Positions 1 to 6,512 of a stretch of 14,771 nucleotides of DNA are shown in pieces. Numbering within the stretch: position 1 is the stretch's first letter; every line of letters starts with the position of its first letter. The notes below the pieces were generated by a model. The model saw only the letters and a list, made by a program, of their open reading frames with translations, was not told where the DNA came from and did not search any database. Made by a program: the position numbers and the translations under genes. The DNA is from Actinomycetota bacterium (GTDB lineage: Bacteria > Actinomycetota > Actinomycetes > Nanopelagicales > Nanopelagicaceae), in NCBI GenBank assembly GCA_029978425.1, contig JAPOJL010000012.1, forward strand, positions 1-14,771. The letters run 5' to 3'.

Positions 1-886
1 TACAACGCAGACCCATCAATGAAGGGCTGGCGATTTGAAATCCACGGATGCTTTCATCTCGCTCAAAGGTTGGGCCCATGGCGAATTGATCGCGCTGGGC
101 AAACCAACCTTGAATCGGAACCCGCAGCTCATTCTGCATCTGCTTTGATACATAGAGCCAGGCCGGAGCTCCGGGGCCAGAGTTTCCGTATTTATAAGTA
201 CAACCAACTGCGAGTTCAACACCGTTTTTATCGAAATCCATGGCGACAGAGCCAATAGCGTGGGCTGCATCCCAGAGCATGAGTGCGCCAAAACTCTTCA
301 CTAATTCATTGATGGCCTTGATGTCCTGTCGTGCACCTGAGCGATATTGCACAACTTCAAGACTCACGAGGGCAACATCATCGGACATGTACTTCTTTAG
401 AATCTCGGGAGTAATCAATTCATGATCAGAGATTGTTGGATCTTCGTTATCAATAGTGATGAGTTTCAAACCAAGTTGATTGGCAAGGCCCTGCATGATG
501 TATCGATCGGTAGGAAAATTTGCCGCATCAATAATGATGGTTTTGCGATCAGGCCGTGCGCGAATTGCGGCAGAAGCGAGTTGATAGAAATTAACCGAAG
601 TTGTGTCACAGGCAAGAACTTGGCCAGGCCCTGCTCCAAGCGCGCTTCGACCAATCAAATCACCGACCGATTGGGCTTCATCCACCCAATGACCCCAGCC
701 CGCTACTACTTCTGGGCCCCATTCTTGGGTCAGGAAATCGTTGATTGCTTTGACTGTTGCGTGCGGTAAACGACCGAGTGAATTTCCATCGAGGTAGCAG
801 GTATCAGGATCTGTAATGACGAAACGATTCTTGAATTCGCGAAGCGGATCTTGTGCATCAAGTTCAAGCGCCGCAGTGCGTTCCAT
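1..886 (-). CDS. kynU: Kynureninase-like PLP enzyme, C-terminus beyond window
   Basis: Reading down from the ATG at 886 gives 295 codons with no stop before the window edge. The gene is therefore 3'-truncated; kynureninases usually have about 400-420 residues. Kynureninase cleaves kynurenine to anthranilate and alanine with pyridoxal phosphate in the cytoplasm (tryptophan catabolism or de novo NAD synthesis). The family landmarks appear in order: YLDGNSLG at residues 31-38, DTTSVNFYQL near 94-103 (phosphate-binding region), FPTD at 124-127, YRSG at 181-184, WDAAH at 205-209 (D206 should contact the pyridine nitrogen), and GCTYKYGNSGPGAP at 228-241 with K232 as the expected Schiff-base lysine. 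The usual YLNGGPG is YGNSGPG here. It starts 50 bases downstream of yggT, with no clear Shine-Dalgarno and a TAGACT box 6 bases before the ATG. No other kyn gene is visible. A related class V aminotransferase-fold enzyme remains possible, but the YLDGNSLG and TYKY motifs make kynureninase much more likely. Confidence 0.85.
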   Translation of the reverse strand, partial: MERTAALELDAQDPLREFKNRFVITDPDTCYLDGNSLGRLPHATVKAINDFLTQEWGPEVVAGWGHWVDEAQSVGDLIGRSALGAGPGQVLACDTTSVNFYQLASAAIRARPDRKTIIIDAANFPTDRYIMQGLANQLGLKLITIDNEDPTISDHELITPEILKKYMSDDVALVSLEVVQYRSGARQDIKAINELVKSFGALMLWDAAHAIGSVAMDFDKNGVELAVGCTYKYGNSGPGAPAWLYVSKQMQNELRVPIQGWFAQRDQFAMGPTFERDESIRGFQIASPSLMGLRC

Positions 887-892
887 GATTGC

Positions 893-898
893 AGTCTA
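893..898 (-). promoter_or_regulatory. Possible -10 box of a leaderless promoter for kynU
   Basis: On the minus strand TAGACT is followed by exactly six bases (GCAATC) and then the ATG at 886. This places a TANNNT hexamer at -12 to -7, the spacing expected when transcription starts on the start codon. No Shine-Dalgarno is visible. No convincing -35 hexamer is seen. A chance match is possible because TANNNT is a loose pattern. Confidence 0.35.
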
Positions 899-936
899 TG
901 TGAAGACTTACAACAGGTGGAATAGCGTGAGAGAAA

Positions 937-1215
937 TTAACCGATAAATGCGATGAGAATCTGTGTGCCGAAGAAGAGGACGATGAAAGAGAGATCGAGC
1001 GCAACTGGACCCATGCGCAGGGGCGGGATAAAGCGACGTACAAAACTCAAGGGCTTATCGGTGATCATGTAGATGATCTCAGCGAGCGGGAGAATGATTC
1101 CTCGTGGACGCCAGGATGGGCGGAACATACGGACATAATCCAAAATCAATCGTGCAAAAAGCGCGATAAGGAAAAGATTGAGAGCAAGAACTACCCAATC
1201 GCTGAGATTAATCAC
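937..1215 (-). CDS. YggT family small membrane protein
   Basis: This is a 92-residue protein with two hydrophobic segments (about residues 7-27 and 71-91). They flank a basic, proline-containing loop with KPLSFVRRFIPP at about 54-65. This is the YggT arrangement: a short integral membrane protein of unresolved role, repeatedly found beside sepF in actinobacterial and cyanobacterial division clusters. The start is GTG at 1215, 12 bases after the sepF stop. There is no Shine-Dalgarno directly upstream. TAAAAA lies at -12 to -7, one mismatch from a TANNNT box, so separate leaderless expression is conceivable but not supported well enough to call. Its position between sepF and kynU is where divIVA/wag31 would often follow. 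The family assignment is from length, topology, loop motif and context; function is not inferred beyond a link to division. Confidence 0.85.
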   Translation of the reverse strand: MINLSDWVVLALNLFLIALFARLILDYVRMFRPSWRPRGIILPLAEIIYMITDKPLSFVRRFIPPLRMGPVALDLSFIVLFFGTQILIAFIG

Positions 1216-1227
1216 AGAAAGTTTTTA

Positions 1228-1686
1228 CTAGCTCTGATTAAAGAGGCTCGCGTTAGCAGCGGCAGTTTTATCTTCAGAGCTCACCATCACATTTGGAGGT
1301 GAGAGAAGAAATACCTTGGAGGTCACGCGCTCAATTGTTCCCGCATGTCCAAAGACAAGGCCAGAAGCAAAATCGATGAGACGCTTTCTTTCAGACTCTT
1401 CCATATCGCTGAGATTCATGATGACAGGATTACCTTCACGGTAATACTCACCAATAGCGCGAGCTTCGCTGTAGAAACGAGGAGTGATCGTCACGATGCG
1501 ATCAATGGGTGCGGCATCCTGAACTTGCGGTGCATGTGCAACAGGAAGTTGAGGAGCAACACTTAACGTTGGGGTTGGACGCTTGACCGGAGCAACCTTG
1601 GGACGAACAGCGACCGCTTCTTGAGTTGTGCCGTCATCTTCTGTGAGACCGAGGTAGTTGGTCATTCTTCTCAATGCATTAGACAT
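1228..1686 (-). CDS. sepF: Cell division protein SepF
   Basis: SepF is a membrane-associated partner of FtsZ that tethers and aligns protofilaments. In Actinobacteria it replaces FtsA as the FtsZ membrane anchor. The 152-residue product has the standard three parts. Residues 1-13 (MSNALRRMTNYLG) can form the membrane-binding amphipathic helix. Residues about 15-60 are a variable Pro/Ala/Val-rich linker. Residues about 63-135 are the conserved SepF core, with ITPRFYSEARAIGEYYREG, NPVIMNLSDM, RLIDFASGLVFG and KVFLLSPPNV. The last 15 or so residues are a short variable tail. The ATG at 1686 gives the conserved MSNALRRM-type N-terminus. The gene begins 21 bases after yggS and has no Shine-Dalgarno; a TAAAAT box sits 6 bases before the ATG. 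Its FtsZ partner at 3056-4186 carries the matching acidic C-terminal peptide. Confidence 0.95.
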   Translation of the reverse strand: MSNALRRMTNYLGLTEDDGTTQEAVAVRPKVAPVKRPTPTLSVAPQLPVAHAPQVQDAAPIDRIVTITPRFYSEARAIGEYYREGNPVIMNLSDMEESERKRLIDFASGLVFGHAGTIERVTSKVFLLSPPNVMVSSEDKTAAANASLFNQS

Positions 1687-1692
1687 GGTGAA

Positions 1693-1698
1693 ATTTTA
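1693..1698 (-). promoter_or_regulatory. Probable -10 box of a leaderless promoter for sepF
   Basis: The minus strand reads TAAAAT, then TTCACC, then the ATG at 1686. The hexamer therefore sits at -12 to -7, so transcription would begin at the A of the start codon. The 21-base yggS-sepF gap contains no purine-rich Shine-Dalgarno (upstream bases are CCCCCACTC). TAAAAT is one change from the TATAAT consensus. No good -35 hexamer is seen 16-18 bases further up. Leaderless genes are common in Actinobacteria, which makes the reading plausible; it is still inference from one hexamer and its spacing. Confidence 0.45.
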
Positions 1699-1707
1699 GA
1701 GTGGGGG

Positions 1708-2370
1708 CTAGCGAGAGCCGAGTATTGAACTGCCAATACGAACATGTGTCGCGCCATACTCCAGAGCAATATGAAAGTCCCCACTCATTCCCCCTGAGAT
1801 AAAAGTGGCCCCTGGAACAACTTTCTGAAGTTCATGGCTGGCGCTCTGTAGTTCAACAAATGCAGGCCTTGGATCACTGTTCAGTGGCCCCACCCCCATT
1901 ACTCCAACAATGTTGATCCCTGAAAATAGTGAAATCTCATCTACAAACCTAGCGAGCCCTGATCGCTCAATTCCGCTACGAGTTTCGTTTCTTTGGTCAG
2001 AATCCAAGTTGATTTGGATAAAGCAATTCTGTTTTTTGTTCATTTCTAGGGCAAGAGTCGAAATCTTCTCTGCATGGCGGACTTCGTCAAGGGAATGTAT
2101 GTAATCACTCCAAGTCACAATGGAACGTAATTTGTTGCTCTGTATTCCCCCTTGAAAATGCCATCGGGCGTCATCTGGGAGGAGAGCAGACTTCTCCGCG
2201 CCTTCTGAATCGCGGTTCTCTCCAAAGTTTCTCTCCCCTAGCCCATAGAGAATCTCTACATCGCTGGCAGGAAATGTCTTAGTTACAACAATGAGAGTGA
2301 CGTGTTGTGGAATCTCTGCACGCACCGATGCCAGCGCATCGGCAATCTCTTTTTTTCGTTCGATATTCAT
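1708..2370 (-). CDS. YggS/PROSC family pyridoxal-phosphate homeostasis protein
   Basis: This 220-residue protein belongs to the single-domain TIM-barrel PLP-binding family (YggS, YlmE, PLPBP). These cytoplasmic proteins buffer vitamin B6 and have no known catalytic reaction. K31 in VVTKTFP is the expected PLP lysine. GERNFGENR (about 45-53), HFQGGIQSNK (about 70-79) and the C-terminal phosphate-binding stretch SGGMSGDFHIALEYGATHVRIG (about 191-213) follow the family plan. Two details differ from the common forms: HFQGGIQSNK where HFIGxLQxNK is usual, and MGVGP where MGM is usual. The ATG at 2370 overlaps the pgeF stop as ATGA, implying translational coupling, with GGAG 10 bases upstream. Genes of this family sit in the ftsZ-sepF interval in many Gram-positive bacteria. 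Confidence 0.93.
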   Translation of the reverse strand: MNIERKKEIADALASVRAEIPQHVTLIVVTKTFPASDVEILYGLGERNFGENRDSEGAEKSALLPDDARWHFQGGIQSNKLRSIVTWSDYIHSLDEVRHAEKISTLALEMNKKQNCFIQINLDSDQRNETRSGIERSGLARFVDEISLFSGINIVGVMGVGPLNSDPRPAFVELQSASHELQKVVPGATFISGGMSGDFHIALEYGATHVRIGSSILGSR

Positions 2371-3044
2371 AAAGTTATAACTCCAGCTTGGCGACCTGTG
2401 ACCCGATCACGGCGATAGGAAAAATATGCATTGTTATGGGCGGTGCATTCTCCTAGTGAGCTCCACGCAATTCCTTTTTCCTCAAGGAGCGATACCAACC
2501 CTGCTTCAATATTGAGACATGAGTTTTGACTCGCTGTTGCAGGAATCTGCTTGGTAACGTCGTCATACATTGCGCCATCGACTTCATAGCACTGGCCACA
2601 AATAGATGGGCCTAGTTCGGCGCGCAACTCACTTGAAGTGATGCCACGTGATTTAAAGAGATCCAAGGTTGCTTGAAATACCCCTTTCACTAATCCTTGT
2701 CTGCCAACATGGACTGCGGCCACCGCTCGTTCTGAGTGGAGAAGTAGCGGAATGCAATCAGCAATTAAAACCACCAGAGCAACACCTTTTCGAGTAGTGA
2801 AGAGGGCATCAACAGTAGGCAGTTCAGAAGATTGTGAGTTTTCATCAATGACCGCGACATCTCGGCCGTGAACCTGGTTCATAAAAAAGATATTCTCAAG
2901 ATCCATTCCAAAGCGCTGGGCAAGGATCTCTCTATTTGCAAGAACTTTTGTTAGTTCATCGCCTACATGTGTAGCAAGATTGAAACTCTCATAAGGAGCA
3001 GAGCTCACGCCACCTTCGCGCGAGGTAAAGAGCGACCTCGACAT
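2367..3044 (-). CDS. pgeF: Multicopper oxidase-fold (laccase-domain) protein, PgeF/YfiH/YlmD family
   Basis: The 225-residue product belongs to the DUF152/laccase-domain family. Members have been shown to act as purine nucleoside-modifying enzymes, and one (PgeF) is reported to edit wrongly incorporated L-Ser in peptidoglycan precursors. The visible hallmarks are FTSREGGVSSAPYESFNLATHVGD (residues 6-29), NQVHG (56-60), ADCIPLL (95-101), VHVGRQGL (111-118), GPSICGQCYEV (145-155) and the C-terminal YFSYRRDRVTGRQA (207-220). H59, C97 and H112 form the expected metal-binding/catalytic triad. The common HAGWRG is HVGRQG here. It starts 11 bases after ftsZ with no clear Shine-Dalgarno, so it probably depends on ftsZ translation, and it overlaps yggS by 4 bases. 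The family call is firm; which substrate this member uses is not decided by the sequence. Confidence 0.92.
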   Translation of the reverse strand: MSRSLFTSREGGVSSAPYESFNLATHVGDELTKVLANREILAQRFGMDLENIFFMNQVHGRDVAVIDENSQSSELPTVDALFTTRKGVALVVLIADCIPLLLHSERAVAAVHVGRQGLVKGVFQATLDLFKSRGITSSELRAELGPSICGQCYEVDGAMYDDVTKQIPATASQNSCLNIEAGLVSLLEEKGIAWSSLGECTAHNNAYFSYRRDRVTGRQAGVITL

Positions 3045-3055
3045 GAATGTGGTAA

Positions 3056-4186
3056 TTACTTCATGAAGTCTGGAATATCAATCTCGTCTTCTGCGACGAG
3101 CTCTTCAAAAGTAATGCGGCGGCGAGCCGGAGCAGCAGGAGCTTCCATCGCAACTGCAATCGGATCATTAGATGGAATGGGATCTGCTTGACCATTAAGA
3201 GTTGCAGTTGAGATGACGGGAACCGAGAGCTTCTTAGGAGCTCCGCCATCAAATCCAGCAGCAATGACGGTGACGCGAACTTCATCTCCGAGAGCATCGT
3301 CAATAACGGTACCAAAGATGATGTTGGCATCTGGGTGGGCACATTTTGCAACAAGTTCTGCGGCTTCACTGATTTCAAAGAGGCCGAGATCTGAGCCACC
3401 TGCAATAGAAAGGAGAACTCCGTGAGCGCCATCAATCGACGCCTCAAGAAGTGGAGATGAGATTGCAAGTTCCGCAGCGCGTGTAGCGCGCGCTTCACCA
3501 CGGGCAGATCCAATTCCCATGAGGGCTGAACCTGCGCCATCCATCACGCTCTTCACATCCGCAAAATCTAGATTGATAAGACCTGGAGTTGTAATGAGAT
3601 CTGTGATGCCTTGAACACCAGAGAGAAGAACTTGGTCTGCAGTCTTAAAAGCTTCTGGAGCAGAGATAGAACGATCGGAAATTGAGAGCAAACGATCATT
3701 TGGAATCACAATCAATGTATCTACTTCTTTGCGGAGATTTTCGATTCCTTCCTCCGCTTGTGTTGCACGACGCTTTCCTTCAAAACTAAATGGTCGAGTT
3801 ACAACACCAACAGTGAGAGCGCCAAGTTCTTTTGCAATCTTTGCAACGATGGGGGCGCCACCAGTACCAGTTCCGCCACCTTCTCCAGCGGTAACGAAGA
3901 CCATGTCAGAACCGCGAAGAACTTCTTCAATTTCTTCAGTGTGATCAATGGCGGCTTGCTTTCCAATTTCAGGTGCAGCGCCAGCGCCAAGTCCGCGGGT
4001 TAACTTTCTTCCAATATCTAATTTCACATCAGCATCACTCATGAGAAGCGCTTGTGCATCGGTGTTAATTGCAATGAATTCAACGCCTTTTAATCCAGCG
4101 TCAATCATTCGATTAACTGCATTAACTCCACCGCCACCAATTCCAACTACTTTGATGACTGCTAAATAATTCTGTGGTGTTGCCAC
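3056..4186 (-). CDS. ftsZ: Cell division protein FtsZ
   Basis: FtsZ is the tubulin-like GTPase that polymerises into the division ring at mid-cell. The product has 376 residues. The N-terminal [15 protein letters not shown] (13-27), the tubulin signature GGGTGTGG (103-110) and [11 protein letters not shown] (130-140) build the GTP site. The T7 loop [11 protein letters not shown] (205-215) supplies D207 and D210, which complete hydrolysis in the next subunit. The globular core ends near 316. A short linker of about 40 residues follows, and the tail [19 protein letters not shown] resembles the actinobacterial SepF-binding peptide. The start is GTG at 4186: it gives the conserved actinobacterial N-terminus and has AGAGAGG 7 bases upstream. 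A 135-base gap separates it from ftsQ, the largest gap in the window, so it probably has its own promoter in addition to readthrough. All key residues are present. Confidence 0.98.
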   Translation of the reverse strand: MATPQNYLAVIKVVGIGGGGVNAVNRMIDAGLKGVEFIAINTDAQALLMSDADVKLDIGRKLTRGLGAGAAPEIGKQAAIDHTEEIEEVLRGSDMVFVTAGEGGGTGTGGAPIVAKIAKELGALTVGVVTRPFSFEGKRRATQAEEGIENLRKEVDTLIVIPNDRLLSISDRSISAPEAFKTADQVLLSGVQGITDLITTPGLINLDFADVKSVMDGAGSALMGIGSARGEARATRAAELAISSPLLEASIDGAHGVLLSIAGGSDLGLFEISEAAELVAKCAHPDANIIFGTVIDDALGDEVRVTVIAAGFDGGAPKKLSVPVISTATLNGQADPIPSNDPIAVAMEAPAAPARRRITFEELVAEDEIDIPDFMK

Positions 4187-4321
4187 GTTTTCGCCTCTCT
4201 TCGAACCCTAATTCTCAACTTTAGACTTAGAGTTTCCTTAATCTGTGCGCGCAAAAGTAGGCGCGGGTGAGGGTCGTGGCAAACACCGACACGATTTATA
4301 TTTTTACTTAAGGATTGATTT
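4187..4321 (-). promoter_or_regulatory. ftsZ upstream region with Shine-Dalgarno and candidate -10 boxes
   Basis: This 135-base non-coding stretch lies between the ftsQ stop and the ftsZ GTG. A clear Shine-Dalgarno, AGAGAGG at 4194-4200, is spaced 7 bases from the GTG. Two TANNNT hexamers on the minus strand could serve as -10 elements: TAAAGT at 4218-4223 and TAGGGT at 4205-4210. Neither has a convincing -35 at 16-18 bases. An AT-rich tract with TATAAA at 4295-4300 lies just after ftsQ. The segment around 4272-4294 can form a weak 5-bp stem (TCGTG/CACGA) with a long loop and no T-run, which is not enough to call a terminator. ftsZ promoters in this interval are common in Actinobacteria; the specific boxes here are tentative. 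Confidence 0.4.
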
Positions 4322-5089
4322 TTACTTCACAATCGGAGCGATTGGATTTGCAAGATTCACACTCGTGATTCGTTTATTTTCCTTTAACTCCAAGAGTCGC
4401 TCCATCACTTCAATCTTTAACTCGAGTTCTTTGACACTTCCCCAGTAAATATCCAACTTCCTACTATCTCTCACGATCAAACTGCTGAATTCTGTGGGGC
4501 TCTTCACGTCGATTGCGCGGATTCCATATCCCTGGGTAGACAGAGTAGTGATGAGTTCTCGGATATCACTTCGAATGGCGCTAGTAGAGCTTTGGATCTC
4601 GCCTGAGAATTTCAACTCTGGGATATCGCCCCAATTAGTCTCCCCCGTAGCTATTGCTTGCTGGACTGCTTGGCGGGGCAGATAGAAGAAATCTAGCTCT
4701 CTACTCATAAATCCGACGCTCTCCACATTAGCGCTATTAGTTGAAATCAATCGTGCGATAGGGCTGCGCGGCAGAACTTTAATCTGCACTTCTCCGGAGA
4801 AGATATTTCGATTGAGCTCGACATTATCCACCCATAACAATTCACGTAACCGCGAGGCAATCTCTCGACGATCAACTCTTGCCAGAGGTTCACCGATCTG
4901 AACCACTGCAGGGGGTTGCGCTAACTTCATTGTTACCTCTTTGACGACATCCTTATCTTGCGAGGCAACTACCACTTTCTCGACAACAAAAATCTTGCTC
5001 CATCCGAGTAAATAGGCCGCCCCAACCAAGACGAGAATACTTATGAGAAGGAGAGGCTTGGGAAGAAAGGATCTATGTAGCTTTCTCAT
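4322..5089 (-). CDS. ftsQ: Cell division protein FtsQ
   Basis: FtsQ is a bitopic membrane protein of the divisome that bridges early and late division proteins (with FtsL/FtsB) and regulates septal synthesis. The product has 255 residues: a short basic cytoplasmic tail (1-11, MRKLHRSFLPK), one transmembrane helix (about 12-29), then an extracytoplasmic POTRA domain from about 36 (VEKVVVASQD) to 105. The latter includes GEPLARVDRREIASRLRELLWVDNVELNR-type sequence ending in VKVLPRSPIA-like IKVLPRSPIA. The C-terminal half (about 110-245) is the less conserved FtsQ beta domain and closes with a leucine/glutamate-rich stretch. Sequence conservation is low in this family, so the call rests on topology, the POTRA pattern and position between murC and ftsZ. 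It starts 35 bases after murC. No good Shine-Dalgarno precedes the ATG; a TAAAAG hexamer lies at -12 to -7, a weak leaderless-type match. Confidence 0.92.
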   Translation of the reverse strand: MRKLHRSFLPKPLLLISILVLVGAAYLLGWSKIFVVEKVVVASQDKDVVKEVTMKLAQPPAVVQIGEPLARVDRREIASRLRELLWVDNVELNRNIFSGEVQIKVLPRSPIARLISTNSANVESVGFMSRELDFFYLPRQAVQQAIATGETNWGDIPELKFSGEIQSSTSAIRSDIRELITTLSTQGYGIRAIDVKSPTEFSSLIVRDSRKLDIYWGSVKELELKIEVMERLLELKENKRITSVNLANPIAPIVK

Positions 5090-5124
5090 GCCAGACTTTT
5101 ATGACCAATTTCTCATAGGAGTAG

Positions 5125-6512
5125 TTAAACGCTCAACGCTTCAATTATTAGTTTGCCCAAAGCACTTACATCGCCTGCGCCTAAAGTGATGATGACATCT
5201 CCGCTGCGAGCTTCTTTCGCAACCATCTCCACAACTGTTGGCATCGATGGTTCATAGGTGACGCTCTCGCTCTTCATCTTGGAGGAGATCAAGCTCGATG
5301 TAATTCCAGGAATCGGACTCTCGCTGGCAGGATAGATTTCAAGAAGATAGGTGTGATCCGAGGCCGATAATGAGGCGGCAAATCCCTCCGAAAAAGCTTG
5401 GGTTCGCGAATAGCGATGCGGTTGAAAGATTGTAAGCACGCGACCTTGACCTGCAAAGGTTCTCGCCATGTCAAGGGTGGCGTGAATTTCGGTGGGATGA
5501 TGGCCGTAATCATCGACAACTGTGATGCCATTTACGACGCCTTTGACTTCGAATCTACGACGAGCGCCGGTAAATAACTTCAAGCCGGCCAGGACTTCTG
5601 CGGGATTTGCACCTAACGTGATGGCAGCCGCCAAGGCAGCTGCGGCATTAAGTAGATTGTGACGACCTGAAATTGCTAATTCCATCTCGCCTAATACTCG
5701 ACCTTTATATGTCGCGCGGGCAGTTGCGCTCTTCGCGGCAACAAATATGCGATCCAACTTCACATCGGCCATCGCATCGCACCCATACGTAATAATTTCA
5801 AGATTATCTTTCGCACTCTCCGATAGAGAACTTAGTAGCCGCTGAACTCCTGGATCGTCGATACAAAGAACGAGAAATCCTTTAGGTTGAATGGTTGCGA
5901 CAAAATTCTTGAAGAGTTGGTCGATTTCATCAATACTTTTGAAATTATCGACATGATCCAATTCAATATTGGTGACGACCGCCCCAAAAGGTTTATAGGC
6001 GATGAATGAGCCATCGGACTCATCCGCCTCAACCACAAAGGTATCCCCCGCACCGTGATGGGCATTGGTACCAGAATTTCTAACGGTCGCACCGATAGCA
6101 AAAGAAGGATCAAACCCACAATGTTGAAGGGCCACTGTCAACTAGAAGTAGTGGTTGTTTTGCCATGTGTTCCGGCGATTGCAACAGAGCGCTTATCTAC
6201 TAGTAACTCAGCCAGAGCTGTAGCTCGCTCCAAAATAGGTAGTCCACGACGTAGAGCTTCTTGAATTTCTACATTCATTTCAGGAATCGCACTGGAACGA
6301 ATCACCATGGTGGCGTCGCCAATATGCGAAGCAGCATGCCCAACATAAGTGGTGATACCTAACGTACGTAAGCCAGTCAGGCTTGATGAATCATTGAGAT
6401 CAGAGCCCGAAACTGCAGCGCCTTTTGCCGACATGATGCGCGCAATACCGCTCATTCCGGAGCCACCAATGCCGACAAAGTGGGCCTTTACTTGAGACCA
6501 ATTCCGGCTCAC
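5125..6512 (-). CDS. murC: UDP-N-acetylmuramate--L-alanine ligase MurC, interrupted by a one-base frameshift
   Basis: MurC adds L-alanine to UDP-MurNAc using ATP, the first step of the stem peptide, in the cytoplasm. The first part runs from GTG 6512 to a TGA at 6138. It has the N-terminal HFVGIGGSGMSGIARIM (11-27), SSAIPEMN and the P-loop AGTHGKTTTTS (113-123, K118). The rest continues in the -1 frame from about 6141 to the stop at 5125, starting TVALQHCGFDPSFAIG. It holds EADESDGSF, NIELDHVDNF, GRHNLLNAAAALA, DDYGHHPTE and FQPHRYSRT. Adding one base near 6142-6143 (for example TCT-ATG-TTG-ACA) would give the family sequence TTTTSMLTVALQHCG. The restored protein would be 462 residues, normal for MurC. 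GTG 6512 overlaps the murG stop (GTGA) with AAAGGGG 7 bases upstream. Since murC is essential, a sequence error is the first explanation; a TTGA stop/start overlap at 6138-6141 leaves reinitiation as a remote alternative. Confidence 0.93.

Noticed and set aside
422..769. 115-residue open frame on the plus strand
   Set aside because: It is antisense to the kynureninase-like gene, whose motifs run without break through this stretch.
3061..3540. 159-residue leucine/serine-rich open frame on the minus strand
   Set aside because: It is an out-of-frame shadow of ftsZ, with a low-complexity composition and no family features.
4272..4294. Inverted repeat after ftsQ as a possible terminator
   Set aside because: The stem is only 5 bp with an 11-base loop and no following T-run, too weak to call an intrinsic terminator.
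6138..6146. Programmed -1 ribosomal frameshifting in murC
   Set aside because: The bases before the shift do not form a slippery X-XXY-YYZ heptamer, and the P-site codon would have to re-pair on a stop triplet, so an indel error or mutation fits better.
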